Source: Pantoea anthophila
Lineage (GTDB): Bacteria > Pseudomonadota > Gammaproteobacteria > Enterobacterales > Enterobacteriaceae
Length of the DNA stretch: 64,000 nt
Reading direction: 5' to 3'
Assembly (NCBI RefSeq): GCF_006494375.1
Contig: NZ_VHIZ01000066.1
Span: 1-64,000 of the forward strand
The notes below the pieces were generated by a model. That model did no database searches and was not told the DNA's origin. It was given only the letters and a program-made list of their open reading frames with translations. Within the stretch, counting starts at the first letter, position 1. Each line of letters starts with the position of its first letter. A program made the position numbers and the translations under genes. Below, piece by piece: positions 25,926 through 34,455 of the stretch.

Positions 25926-27539
25926 TTACTTGCCGACAACGAACGCGGTTTCACGTCCTTCATCGTTTGCCGCCATCGGTGTCACCGGCGAGTAGTCGAG
26001 CTGCAGAATACGGCTGGTTTCGGCCAACACTTTCTCTGTCAGGGCCACGTCACCGTTCAGCTTACGACCCCAGGAAGGGATGACGGCGCGGATTTTATTC
26101 TGCCATTCCGGCGTGGCCATCTGCTCAGGACAGACCTTATGCAGTAGTTCCAGCATGATCGGTGCCGCTGTTGAGGCGCCTGGTGAGGCGCCCAGCAGTG
26201 CTGAAATCGTCCCATCCTGTGAGGCGACTACTTCGGTGCCGAGGCGCAATACAGCACCCTCTTTCTCATCCTTCTTGATGATCTGCACACGCTGACCGGC
26301 CGTCACTAACCGCCAGTCCTCCTGCTTCGCCTGCGGCACATAGGCGCGCAGGGCGTCCATACGGTCGCGATCGCTTTGCAGCACCTGATCCATCAGGTAT
26401 TTCACCAGATCGAAACTTTTCAGCCCCACTTTCACCATCGGCAGCATGTTGCTGCTGTTCAGAGAGGTGAACATATCCATCAGTGAACCCTGCTTCAGGA
26501 ACTTGGTGGAGAAGGTGGCGAACGGGCCAAACAGCAGCACCTGCTTGCCATCCAGTACGCGGGTGTCAACGTGCGGCACGGACATCGGCGGTGCGCCGAC
26601 GCTGGCTTTGCCGTAGACCTTGGCCATATGCTGGGCCACCACCTGCGGATTTTCCGTCACCAGGAACGAACCCCCTACCGGGAATCCGGCGTAGCCGTTC
26701 GCTTCCGGGATACCGGCCTTCTGCAGCAGCGGCAATGCCGCGCCGCCAGCGCCGATAAAGATTTTGCCCGCTGTCAGCGTGCGGCGGTTGCCGCTGTTCA
26801 GACACTGCAGCGTCACCTGCCAGCGCCCGTCAGCAAGCTGTTTCAGGTCACGCACTTCCTGACGCAGACGCAGGCGGAAGTTCGCCTTCTTCTCTAAGGA
26901 GGCGATCAGCTGACGTGTTACTTCACCGAAGTTCACATCGGTGCCCATCTCCGTCCAGGTCGCGGCCACTTTCTGACGGCGATCGCGGCCATTCATGACC
27001 AGCGGGATCCAGCGCGCAATCTGCTGCGGATCTTCGGAGTAGGCCATGCCCCGGAACAGGGTGCTTTTCTGCAACGCCTGATAGCGTTTGCGCAGGAATT
27101 CGACGTTGTCGTCTCCCCAGACAAAACTCATGTGTGGCGTGCTGTGAATAAAGCTTCTGGGATTGCGCAGGTTGCCTTTCTGGACCTGATAGGCCCAGAA
27201 CTGGCGGGAAATCTGGAACGATTCGTTGATCGTCACCGCTTTAGAGATGTCGATGCTGCCATCCGCCTGCTGCGGCGTATAGTTCAGCTCGGCCAGGGCG
27301 GCATGACCGGTGCCGGCGTTATTCCAGCCGTTGGACGACTCCTCGGCCACGCTGTCCAGCCGCTCCACCATTTCGATGGACCAGTCCGGCGCTAAATCCT
27401 GCAGCCATGCACCGAGGGTAGCGCTCATCACACCTGCGCCAATCAGCAGCACGTCAACGTCTTTGCGCTCCTGCGCGTTAGTGGTGTCCTTTGCCATGGC
27501 ACTCATCGCGAGCGCAAGGTTTACAGCTGAATTGCACAT
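25926..27539 (-). CDS. mqo: Malate:quinone oxidoreductase Mqo
   Basis: FAD-dependent, membrane-associated malate dehydrogenase that oxidises malate to oxaloacetate and passes electrons to quinone. The product has 537 residues (E. coli Mqo 548) and aligns throughout. The FAD-binding motif DVLLIGAGVMSATLG is at about residues 28-42, and SSNGWNNAGTGHAALAELNYTP and FGPFATFSTKFLKQGS are strongly conserved. Starts at residues 12 or 15 are also possible. AGGAG lies 10 nt before the chosen ATG. It is monocistronic, with its own terminator and a long upstream region. Confidence 0.95.
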   Translation of the reverse strand: MCNSAVNLALAMSAMAKDTTNAQERKDVDVLLIGAGVMSATLGAWLQDLAPDWSIEMVERLDSVAEESSNGWNNAGTGHAALAELNYTPQQADGSIDISKAVTINESFQISRQFWAYQVQKGNLRNPRSFIHSTPHMSFVWGDDNVEFLRKRYQALQKSTLFRGMAYSEDPQQIARWIPLVMNGRDRRQKVAATWTEMGTDVNFGEVTRQLIASLEKKANFRLRLRQEVRDLKQLADGRWQVTLQCLNSGNRRTLTAGKIFIGAGGAALPLLQKAGIPEANGYAGFPVGGSFLVTENPQVVAQHMAKVYGKASVGAPPMSVPHVDTRVLDGKQVLLFGPFATFSTKFLKQGSLMDMFTSLNSSNMLPMVKVGLKSFDLVKYLMDQVLQSDRDRMDALRAYVPQAKQEDWRLVTAGQRVQIIKKDEKEGAVLRLGTEVVASQDGTISALLGASPGASTAAPIMLELLHKVCPEQMATPEWQNKIRAVIPSWGRKLNGDVALTEKVLAETSRILQLDYSPVTPMAANDEGRETAFVVGK

Positions 27540-28049
27540 GAGGCGACATCTCCTCTTCTGTTGACCTGAAGCCCAACAGTTTTGCAGGCGAAATAGTCAC
27601 GCTTCTTGCGAGCGCGTTGCGCTATTTCTCAAAGGTTAAGTCTCAGGTATAGGTTAAAGCGGTGATAACGGGTTAACTGCACGTTATGCTTTGTCATCCG
27701 AATATAACATTCTCACCCCTGAATTAAACATTTGTTTATTTTTTAAATGCAGAAATGATTCAGCATAAGAATTAATCATCAGCACGGTTGCGTGATTAGG
27801 GATTTTTTATTGTTAAGTCAGAGGGTTAACCCGGAAAGGATGTTGCGGAAAAGCGCCATGATGGTGCAACGGCAGAATCGATATGAACGGTGCGGAATTA
27901 TTTAATTATCTGAATTTTAGCGATTTATTATGCAATGCGGAATAGTTTGAATTGTTGATAAAGCAGCCGGACAGGCTCTTGTGTAAAAATAATGTTACAT
28001 TTTTGTGAGTCTGAAAATGCGCGCGCAGCGGCGCACGCATCGGTTTCAC
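27540..28049. other. Long mqo upstream region, no gene seen
   Basis: AT-rich 510-bp region upstream of mqo. No open frame has a ribosome-binding site or coding character. It holds ArcA-box-like repeats (separate entry) and several possible -10 elements on both strands. Confidence 0.6.
27653..27687 (-). promoter_or_regulatory. ArcA-box-like direct repeats upstream of mqo
   Basis: GTTAA (27653) and GATAA (27664) are spaced 11 bp start to start, and GTTAA (27672) and GTTAT (27683) again 11 bp. ArcA boxes are direct repeats of GTTAA-like elements with this spacing, and ArcA represses aerobic respiratory genes in E. coli. Another GTTAA lies at 27635. The assignment is inferred from spacing alone. 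Confidence 0.4.
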
Positions 28050-28505
28050 TTATGACGCATTCGCACTGGCAGGCAGCTTTTTCAGACTTATCGCCATGCG
28101 GTTGTAGGTGTTCATCAGGCCAATGGCGATGTTCAGATCGACAATCGCTTTGTCACTGAAGTGCTCCCTCAGCGCGGTATAACTTGCTTCTGGCGCGCCA
28201 TGCTGTGCAATCAGCGTCAGGCACTCCGCCCACTGCAGGGCCGCTTTCTCTTTTTCACTGAACAGAGTACCGGATTCGTGCCAGACGGACGTCAGTACAA
28301 TTTTATCCCAGCCGATCCCCGCCTTGTTCAGCGCTTTTGTATGCATATCAATGCAGTAAGCGCAGCCGTTAATCTGCGATATGCGCAGGAACAGCAGTTC
28401 CAGTAAAGTGAGCGGCAAATCGGTTTGTGACAGATAACCGTATACGCCGCTCAGTGCTTTCATGCCTGCCGGTGCTGCCTGGTGAAAATCGATACGTTCG
28501 CTCAT
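28050..28505 (-). CDS. AhpD-like carboxymuconolactone decarboxylase family protein
   Basis: A 151-residue protein of the AhpD/carboxymuconolactone decarboxylase fold. The redox motif CAYCIDMH gives C48, C51 and H55, typical of alkylhydroperoxidase AhpD-like proteins. AGGAGG lies 7 nt before the ATG. It is divergent from a MocR-type regulator gene 57 bp away, which likely controls it; such pairs are common in Proteobacteria. Its substrate is unknown. Confidence 0.9.
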   Translation of the reverse strand: MSERIDFHQAAPAGMKALSGVYGYLSQTDLPLTLLELLFLRISQINGCAYCIDMHTKALNKAGIGWDKIVLTSVWHESGTLFSEKEKAALQWAECLTLIAQHGAPEASYTALREHFSDKAIVDLNIAIGLMNTYNRMAISLKKLPASANAS

Positions 28506-28562
28506 CTTATTGCCTCCTGGGATTGATGAGGCGATTTTCGGCCTTTGAATGGAGCAGATAAA

Positions 28563-30008
28563 GTGCCAAAAAATGAGAGTCTGACTGGTCCATCCCCCCT
28601 TTTCTCGCTGACGCTGCAGCGCGGTACGTCGCGTGGGCTGAGCGAACAGCTGCGCCAGCTGATTGAGCAGGCGATTGGTGAAGGCCGTTTACAGCCGGGG
28701 GCGCGTCTGCCTTCCTGTCGCGATCTGGCCGCGCAGCTCGGTGTTGCCCGCGGCACCGTCCGTGCCAGTTATGACATGCTGGCCGATGGTCAGTTTCTGG
28801 AGACCCGGGGCGCGGCGGGCACCTTCGTCAGCACCCTGCCGCCATTAAAACCGGCCCGCTCCGATGCCGGGTGCCTTCCGCCGCACTCTGAAGGGATCGA
28901 GGCGTTTGACGCGCCGCCGCTGACCTTCCAGATGGGGACGCCCGCCAGCGATGCATTCCCGGCCAAAGTCTGGCTGCGCATCCTGCAGCGGCAGGCGCGA
29001 ATGCAGGTCAGCCGGCCAGCCAGCTATCCCGATCCGCGTGGCAGTCTGGCACTGCGTCAGGCGCTGGTGGCCTATCTGGCGGTGGCGCGCGGTCTGCGCT
29101 GTCAGGCGGAGCAGATCATCATTACCAGTGGCTATGCAGGCGCGATGGGGCTGATTGGCCTGGCGATGAATTTTCAGGGCAAAACCGCCTGGCTGGAAGA
29201 TCCCGGACTCTGGCTGGCGCGCGGCGCGGTGGAAGCGTTGCGGGTCAGGCCGGTTGCGGTGCCGGTCGACGAGGAGGGGATGCAGGTCGCTGCCGGGGTG
29301 ACGCGTGCGCCGGACGCCGCTTTTGCGCTGGTGACGCCGGGCCAGCAGGCACCGCTTGGCATGACGATGAGCCTGGCGCGCCGCCATGCCCTGCTTGAGT
29401 GGGCCAGCCGCGAACAGCGCTGGATTATTGAAGATGACTACCTGGGTGAGCTCCAGCCTGGTCATCGCGCCGCGCCAGCGCTGGCCGCCCTCGACAGCCA
29501 GGGACGGGTCCTGCATATCGGCACGTTCAGCAAGACGCTGACGCCACAGCTGCGGCTCGGTTTTATGGTGGTGCCGCCCGCACTGGCTGCCCGGTTCGGT
29601 GAGGTGTGCGCGTTACTGGCACCGGCATCGGCAGGATTGCTGCACAATGCGGTCGCAGAGTTTCTGCGGGAAGGTCACTTCATGCGGCATCTGCGGCGGA
29701 TGAAGCGTGTGTATCACGAGCGGCTGGAGCAGATGGTTGCTGCGCTGCACCCCCATTTTCCGGACCTGCAGCGCGCCGGGCTGGCGGTGATCGTTCGCCT
29801 GCCCTCCGGTTCCCCGGACCAGCTTATTGCTCAGCAGGCGGCAGAGTGGGGGATGGCACCCTCGCCGCTGTCACTCTGGTATCAGGATGCGGATCAGCGC
29901 TACGCAGGCCTGTTGCTGGGCGCGGCACATCTGCCGCGCGAAGGCTATGCCCGCAGCGCCGGACAACTAAAAGCGCTGGTGGACGCACATTGTGCCGTCA
30001 GGCCCTGA
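28563..30008 (+). CDS. MocR/PdxR-type transcriptional regulator
   Basis: A 481-residue regulator with an N-terminal GntR winged helix (LRQLIEQAIGEGRLQPGARLPSCRDLAAQLGVARGTVRASYDML) and a C-terminal aminotransferase-like domain with the PLP-lysine segment IGTFSKTLTPQLRLGF. PdxR relatives sense pyridoxal phosphate. I prefer GTG 28563, which has GGAG 8 nt upstream; a TTG 18 nt earlier is the alternative. It is divergent from the AhpD-like gene. Its end overlaps the next convergent gene by 11 bp. Confidence 0.85.
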   Translation: MPKNESLTGPSPLFSLTLQRGTSRGLSEQLRQLIEQAIGEGRLQPGARLPSCRDLAAQLGVARGTVRASYDMLADGQFLETRGAAGTFVSTLPPLKPARSDAGCLPPHSEGIEAFDAPPLTFQMGTPASDAFPAKVWLRILQRQARMQVSRPASYPDPRGSLALRQALVAYLAVARGLRCQAEQIIITSGYAGAMGLIGLAMNFQGKTAWLEDPGLWLARGAVEALRVRPVAVPVDEEGMQVAAGVTRAPDAAFALVTPGQQAPLGMTMSLARRHALLEWASREQRWIIEDDYLGELQPGHRAAPALAALDSQGRVLHIGTFSKTLTPQLRLGFMVVPPALAARFGEVCALLAPASAGLLHNAVAEFLREGHFMRHLRRMKRVYHERLEQMVAALHPHFPDLQRAGLAVIVRLPSGSPDQLIAQQAAEWGMAPSPLSLWYQDADQRYAGLLLGAAHLPREGYARSAGQLKALVDAHCAVRP

Positions 30009-30240
30009 ACCAGCGACGCCAGACAAAGCGGATAACGAAAAACTCCAGCGCGCCCAGCAGTAAAAACCAGATGCAGAACACGACCGTGTAAAGCTGATTG
30101 AGATCCTGCAGATGGAATAGCTGCAGCAGATGCTGCGCCACGGTCAGGCTGAAGGCGGGGGCGGGCAGCAGCAGCGCCGAGAGAAAACCCAGCAGCAGAA
30201 TGCCACCAGGCACGATCAACGTTTCAAAAGGGTTATTCAT
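29998..30240 (-). CDS. Small inner-membrane protein of unknown function
   Basis: An 80-residue hydrophobic protein with two predicted membrane helices (about residues 8-30 and 50-73) and a basic C-terminal end (RFVWRRWFRA). I do not recognise the family. The coding frame is well used and the protein has a plausible membrane topology with a positively charged tail. Its stop overlaps the end of the convergent MocR gene by 11 bp. An inverted repeat (ATTACCGG 30239-30246, CCGGTAAT 30275-30282) covers its start codon. Confidence 0.65.
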   Translation of the reverse strand: MNNPFETLIVPGGILLLGFLSALLLPAPAFSLTVAQHLLQLFHLQDLNQLYTVVFCIWFLLLGALEFFVIRFVWRRWFRA

Positions 30241-30557
30241 TACCGGTATCCCATCATTATCAGCCCGGCATTTTCCGGTAATTGGCCGCGCGGTTCAATG
30301 GCGGCATCGGGCGCAAAGGCGAAGGGAGCGGGGATTCAGGCACTCAGAGTGGCCAGAAAACGCTTTGCCACCATCGACTTAGGTCCATTCATAGCGGAAG
30401 ATAAGAGTTATAGCCTTTGCTATACTTAAATCCCTGATTTTGCTGTCTTTTTATCTGCGGGTTTGCATGGTAGACTGCGCGCACTTTTTCATAACTGAAC
30501 ACTTTGTGTGGTGAATTCAGCGTGAATAGCCGCTTTTTCGCCCCAGGTGAATAAATC
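30241..30557. other. Upstream region and leader of mntP
   Basis: 317 bp without a gene. The proximal part carries an MntR-box-like palindrome at 30407-30427 and then about 130 nt of leader. The leader has a possible hairpin (CTGAACAC...GTGAATTCAG, about 30494-30519). E. coli mntP has a manganese riboswitch (yybP-ykoY) in its leader; I could not recognise its conserved core here. Confidence 0.5.
30407..30427 (+). promoter_or_regulatory. MntR box upstream of mntP
   Basis: TATAGC-CTTT-GCTATA is a perfect palindrome (30409-30424), matching the MntR consensus core ATAGCAAAGGCTAT in reverse. In E. coli manganese-bound MntR activates mntP while repressing mntH. Its position 131 bp before the mntP start supports this role. 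Confidence 0.75.
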
Positions 30558-31133
30558 ATGACCTTTATTGCTACGTTAATTCTTGCGCTGGGTATGTCGA
30601 TGGACGCATTTGCTGCTGCGCTGGGCAAAGGTGCGACGCTGCATCGTCCTGGTTTTAAAGAAGCGCTGCGCACCGGTCTGATTTTCGGCTCTATTGAAGC
30701 ACTGACCCCGCTGATTGGCTGGGCACTCGGCCTGGCAGCCAGCCGTTACATCATGGCGTGGGACCACTGGGTTGCTTTTGCACTGCTGGCGTTCCTGGGT
30801 GGCCGTATGATGATGGAAGGCTTCCGTCAGACCGCGGTCGCCGAACCCTGTGAAGCGCCAAAAAGCCACGGCTTTGTGGTACTGGCGACCACCGCGGTAG
30901 CCACCAGCCTTGATGCGCTGGCGGTCGGCGTTGGCCTGGCCTTTTTACAGGTGAACATCATCACCACCGCGCTGACGATTGGTGCCGCGACCACGGTAAT
31001 GGCGACGACCGGTGTCCTGGTCGGGCGCTTTATTGGTCCGGTGCTGGGTAAATGGGCGGAAGTGCTCGGTGGCCTCGTCTTAATTGCCGTTGGTTCCACC
31101 ATTCTGCTGCAGCATCTCGGCTACACCGCATAG
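30558..31133 (+). CDS. mntP: Manganese efflux pump MntP
   Basis: A 191-residue inner-membrane protein of the MntP (formerly YebN, DUF204) family with six predicted membrane helices arranged as two repeats. It exports Mn2+ and protects against manganese excess. Membrane aspartates typical of the family are present (MSMDAFAAALGKG about residues 14-26; ATSLDALAVGVGLAF about 115-129). The upstream MntR box indicates induction by manganese. The length is close to E. coli MntP (188). Confidence 0.95.
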   Translation: MTFIATLILALGMSMDAFAAALGKGATLHRPGFKEALRTGLIFGSIEALTPLIGWALGLAASRYIMAWDHWVAFALLAFLGGRMMMEGFRQTAVAEPCEAPKSHGFVVLATTAVATSLDALAVGVGLAFLQVNIITTALTIGAATTVMATTGVLVGRFIGPVLGKWAEVLGGLVLIAVGSTILLQHLGYTA

Positions 31134-31161
31134 TTTTTTATGAAGCGAGAAGCCGTAGTTT

Positions 31162-31211
31162 TGTGATCGGGTTCAAATTTATTTGCTGTTAAAACGCACA
31201 GAAGTTATACT
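31162..31211 (+). promoter_or_regulatory. Promoter of the azuC-like gene with possible CRP site
   Basis: TTGCTG (31183-31188) and TATACT (31206-31211) have an optimal 17-bp spacer. TGTGA-N6-TCAAA (31162-31177) upstream resembles a CRP site with one mismatch in the second half. The promoter call is firm; the CRP call is tentative. Confidence 0.65.
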
Positions 31212-31251
31212 TTTTCAGTATATCTTCAACTTAATTTGAATCAGGTGCTCC

Positions 31252-31329
31252 ATGAAACGCATTTTCAAATACGTGTTCCGTGCTTACGTTGAGACGTTCA
31301 AATACGTACCGCCGGGTGCCATGTCCTGA
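31252..31329 (+). CDS. azuC: AzuC-like small protein
   Basis: A 25-codon ORF whose C-terminal part YVETFKYVPPGAM aligns with E. coli AzuC (28 residues, ...YCKTFKDVPPGNM..., from memory), including the aligned N-terminal basic/hydrophobic stretch KRIFKYVF. E. coli AzuC is an amphipathic, membrane-associated protein that binds GlpD, and its mRNA AzuCR also acts as a base-pairing small RNA. AGGTG lies 4 nt before the ATG, and a strong promoter starts the RNA about 35 nt upstream. A complementary segment follows at 31350-31383. The gene is next to mntP here, unlike, as I recall, in E. coli. Confidence 0.7.
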   Translation: MKRIFKYVFRAYVETFKYVPPGAMS

Positions 31330-31942
31330 GCACCCCGCAGGAAACCCTCGATAATCGCGGTCAGGGATCGACCGGTGATTATCACCTCTCTGTTTTGCTT
31401 CCGCTGATTTAATTCCCTTTTTCTGCGCCTGAGGTCTGTTCAGGTTGCCGCCCCCGTTTCTCCGTTCTCTTTCTTAAACCCTGAATCGGTTCCATTCCGA
31501 AGCATAATTTTCAATTTCGCGTATCTGACAGGGATCGATAACGTATTTGACGTGACAGGTGATCATTTTCCTCCGGGTATAAAAGATTGAAAATTTTATT
31601 TTTTATATATGACTTCAACCCTTTTTCATCATCATTTTAAAAAGCGGCTTCAGCCTTTCTCGCTTTTCGCCCGTCTGCAGTTCATGAGCTGGCCGGTACA
31701 TGTCGGCATAATTTGTGAGTGATATCTTGTTTACATAATAAACAAGCTCATAACACTGGCATCAGCGCCAGTGTCGTCGATATAGTGATTTCATCATGTA
31801 CACCTGAGTTTTACTTAGTAAAACAGACTGTGAGGCAGGCTATGTTCGCTGATGAGACACCGCTGATTCACCGCAGAGACGCACACATGCGCACGGATTG
31901 TATCAGCCGGGTTAAGGAATTCACTGAAAAGGACACCATTCT
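31330..31942. other. AT-rich intergenic region after azuC-like gene
   Basis: 613 bp without a convincing gene. It contains a stem (GATAATC 31350-31356 with GATTATC 31377-31383, and CGGTC with GACCG inside) that may be part of the azuC transcript. An AT-rich segment (31560-31640) follows, then a 21-bp palindrome at 31726-31746. A 75-codon frame running into the next gene lacks a start with a ribosome-binding site and is not called. Confidence 0.55.
31726..31746. promoter_or_regulatory. Palindromic operator upstream of the lactonase-transporter pair
   Basis: CTTGTTTA-CATAA-TAAACAAG has perfect 8-bp arms. It covers a possible promoter (TTGTTT 31727-31732, CATAAC 31749-31754) about 195 bp before the lactonase gene. 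No regulator gene adjoins, so the binding protein is unknown. Confidence 0.6.
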
Positions 31943-32875
31943 ATGACTTATCTGACGCAGGCGGATGTCAGGGAGACATCAATTTTTACCCGGCTGCCCG
32001 ACCACTTTCGTTCCCCTGACCGCAACAATGCCTGGGCTGCCGCCAATCGTGGAGGACAGCTTACCGACTCCTTCCTGGAAGGGCCGGTCTGGCACCCTTC
32101 CGGTTGTCTGTACCTGACCGATATCCCGTATGGCCGGATATTCCGGGTCGATATGGCAGGCAACTGGGATCTCGTCGTGCAATATGATGGCGAACCGAAC
32201 GGCATGAAACTCGTCGATCCGGATACCCTTCTGATTACGGATTATCATCACGGGTTAATGAAGCTCTCGCTTAAAACGCAGGACGTGACGCCGTGGCTGC
32301 CTCGCCGCCACAGTGAGAGCTTTCGCGGTGTGAACGATTTAACGCCCGACAGCCGGGGCAACCTCTATTTCACCGATCAGGGTCAGACGGGACTTCACGA
32401 TCCGACTGGCCGTGTTTATCGTCTCAGCCAGGACGGACGACTGGATATCCTGCTGGATAACTGTCCAAGCCCAAACGGGCTGGTTCTGTCGCCAGATGAA
32501 AAAGTGCTTTATGTCGCGATGACGCGCGGCAATGCCATCTGGCGCGTGCCGCTTCAGCGTGATGGGTCGGTCAGCAAAGTGAGTCAATATTTTACCTCGC
32601 ACGGGCCCAGCGGTCCCGATGGACTGGCCATCAACGCGCAGGGTGAGCTACTGATTGCCAATCCGGGGCTGGGTCGCGTCTGGCTGCTAAACGATCTGGC
32701 TGAGCCTGCCGAAATCCTCACCAGTCCCGCCGGGCGCTCCACCACCAACCTCTGCTTTGGTGGCGAAAATTTACAGCAACTGTTTATTACCGAATCGGTC
32801 AGCGGCAGCATTCTTACCTGTTCAATGAAGACGCCCGGCCATCCACTGTCCTTTATGTCCACTGCATTTCTCTAA
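31943..32875 (+). CDS. SMP-30/gluconolactonase family protein
   Basis: A 310-residue six-bladed beta-propeller of the SMP-30/gluconolactonase family, which hydrolyses sugar lactones with a bound divalent metal. The expected metal ligands are visible: E46 (FLEGPVW), N178 (PSPNGL) and D226 (GPDGL), with the conserved GVNDL at 129-133. No signal peptide is seen, so it is cytoplasmic. It is followed 38 bp later by an anion:cation symporter gene, suggesting uptake and hydrolysis of a sugar lactone or aldonate. AAGGA precedes the ATG by 9 nt. Confidence 0.88.
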   Translation: MTYLTQADVRETSIFTRLPDHFRSPDRNNAWAAANRGGQLTDSFLEGPVWHPSGCLYLTDIPYGRIFRVDMAGNWDLVVQYDGEPNGMKLVDPDTLLITDYHHGLMKLSLKTQDVTPWLPRRHSESFRGVNDLTPDSRGNLYFTDQGQTGLHDPTGRVYRLSQDGRLDILLDNCPSPNGLVLSPDEKVLYVAMTRGNAIWRVPLQRDGSVSKVSQYFTSHGPSGPDGLAINAQGELLIANPGLGRVWLLNDLAEPAEILTSPAGRSTTNLCFGGENLQQLFITESVSGSILTCSMKTPGHPLSFMSTAFL

Positions 32876-32913
32876 GAACAACTCTGCGTTCTCTGAACGC
32901 AGCGGAGGCACTC

Positions 32914-34269
32914 ATGAATCTGCATACTGTAAGCACCGGCTCACCTGCGGAGCCGGAAACCGTGTCCGGCGATCGTGAAGAGATGAATCAAAAGGATTTT
33001 GAACAAAGTGAACAGGCAGCCGGTAAAGCGTTTCGCCGCATCCTGCCTTTTATTTTCATCTGTTATGTCGTCAGTTATCTGGATCGCACCAACGTCAGCT
33101 TCGCGGCGCTGGGCATGAATGCCGATCTGGGCATCACGGCTGAGCAGTTCGGATTCGGCGCCGGGATGTTTTTTATCGGCTATTTTCTGTTTGAAGTGCC
33201 CAGCAACCTGATCATGCAAAAAGTGGGCGCCCGTATCTGGATTGCCCGCATCATGATCTCATGGGGACTCATCTCCATGGCGACCGCCTTCGTGTCCGGC
33301 CCCCTGAGTTTTGCCTTTGCCCGCTTTTGTCTGGGGGTGGCCGAAGCCGGATTCACGCCCGGTATTTACCTGTTCTTCACATACTGGTTCCCCGGAAGCT
33401 GGCGCGCAAAAATTACGGCCGCCTTTTTAGTCGGGATCCCCGTGGCCAATATCATCGGCGCTCCCCTGTCGGGGATGCTGATGCAAATCACCGGGCATGA
33501 ACATATCCGTAACTGGCAGTGGCTGCTGCTGCTGGAAGGGTTCCCGGCGGTGATCCTCGGCGTGCTGTGCCTCTTCTTCCTTAACGACCGCCCGGAGAAG
33601 GCAAACTGGCTGAGCGACACGGAAAAGTCCCTGCTGAGCAGACGACTGAAGAACGAGCAACAGCAGATTGAAAAAGCACACGGCTCCAGCCTGCGCGATG
33701 CGCTGCGGAATCCGCTGCTTTATCTGCTGGCGTTTATTAACTTCTGCGGGATTGTCGGTTCGATCGGGGTGGGCCTGTGGATGCCGCAGATCATCCGCCA
33801 GCTTGGCGTCAGCCACACCACCACCGGTTTCCTGACCGCGTTACCCTACATTTGTGCCGCGTTCAGCATGCTGTTCTGGGCCCGGCGGGCCAATGCCTCC
33901 GGACATCGCATTCGCTGGATCAGTGGTGCACTCGTTATCGCCGCCTTTGCGCTGGCCTGCAGCGCCGTCGTGAATGAGCCCGTTCTGAAGATGCTGGCAC
34001 TCTGCTTTACCGTCAGCGGCATTCTCGCTTTTCAGGCCTCATTCTGGGCTCTCCCTTCGGGCTTTCTTACCGGCAGCGCAGCCGCAGGCGGATTAGCCAT
34101 GATCGTCTCTGTCGGGAATCTGGGCGGCTTTGTCGGCCCCTCCCTGATTGGCTATATCCGCCAGAGCAGCGGGGGATTTACCTGGGCACTGCTGGCGGTC
34201 TCTGCCGTGCTACTGATTGGGGCGTTCTCCGTGGCATTAATCAAAGATCCCTATCGCAAAGCACAGTAA
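32914..34269 (+). CDS. MFS transporter, anion:cation symporter family
   Basis: A 451-residue major facilitator of the anion:cation symporter family, with about 12 membrane segments after a hydrophilic 35-residue N-terminus. The family signature SYLDRTNVSFAALGMNADLGIT (about 53-74) is present. Members move hexuronates, glucarate, tartrate, phthalate and related organic anions by proton symport. GGAGG lies 5 nt before the chosen ATG. It probably forms an operon with the preceding lactonase gene and ends in a strong hairpin. Confidence 0.88.
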   Translation: MNLHTVSTGSPAEPETVSGDREEMNQKDFEQSEQAAGKAFRRILPFIFICYVVSYLDRTNVSFAALGMNADLGITAEQFGFGAGMFFIGYFLFEVPSNLIMQKVGARIWIARIMISWGLISMATAFVSGPLSFAFARFCLGVAEAGFTPGIYLFFTYWFPGSWRAKITAAFLVGIPVANIIGAPLSGMLMQITGHEHIRNWQWLLLLEGFPAVILGVLCLFFLNDRPEKANWLSDTEKSLLSRRLKNEQQQIEKAHGSSLRDALRNPLLYLLAFINFCGIVGSIGVGLWMPQIIRQLGVSHTTTGFLTALPYICAAFSMLFWARRANASGHRIRWISGALVIAAFALACSAVVNEPVLKMLALCFTVSGILAFQASFWALPSGFLTGSAAAGGLAMIVSVGNLGGFVGPSLIGYIRQSSGGFTWALLAVSAVLLIGAFSVALIKDPYRKAQ

Positions 34270-34271
34270 AA

Positions 34272-34305
34272 AGAGGGAAAAGGCGCGCTGGCGCCTTTTC
34301 CCTCT
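34272..34305 (+). terminator. Strong hairpin after the transporter gene
   Basis: A perfect 15-bp stem (AGAGGGAAAAGGCGC with GCGCCTTTTCCCTCT) with a GCTG loop begins 3 nt after the stop codon. The T tract lies in the stem rather than after it. Confidence 0.75.
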
Positions 34306-34455
34306 CCGCGAATCCCGGGGCTGAAGACACGCTTTCCGGCGTCCCGCCTCCCCGCAAGAGACACGCTGAACTTTTCTTCGCCATGACACCGATAAACCGC
34401 CTCCCATCCGATCCCGGCCTACACTGAATTATTCTCCCCGAAACAGGAGCAGTGG

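Noticed and set aside
30428..30557. Manganese riboswitch (yybP-ykoY) in the mntP leader
   Set aside because: The conserved GGGGAGTA-type core was not found, so it is only raised as a question.
31719..31946. 75-codon frame running into the lactonase gene
   Set aside because: No plausible start with a ribosome-binding site, no recognisable protein character, and it crosses the palindromic operator.
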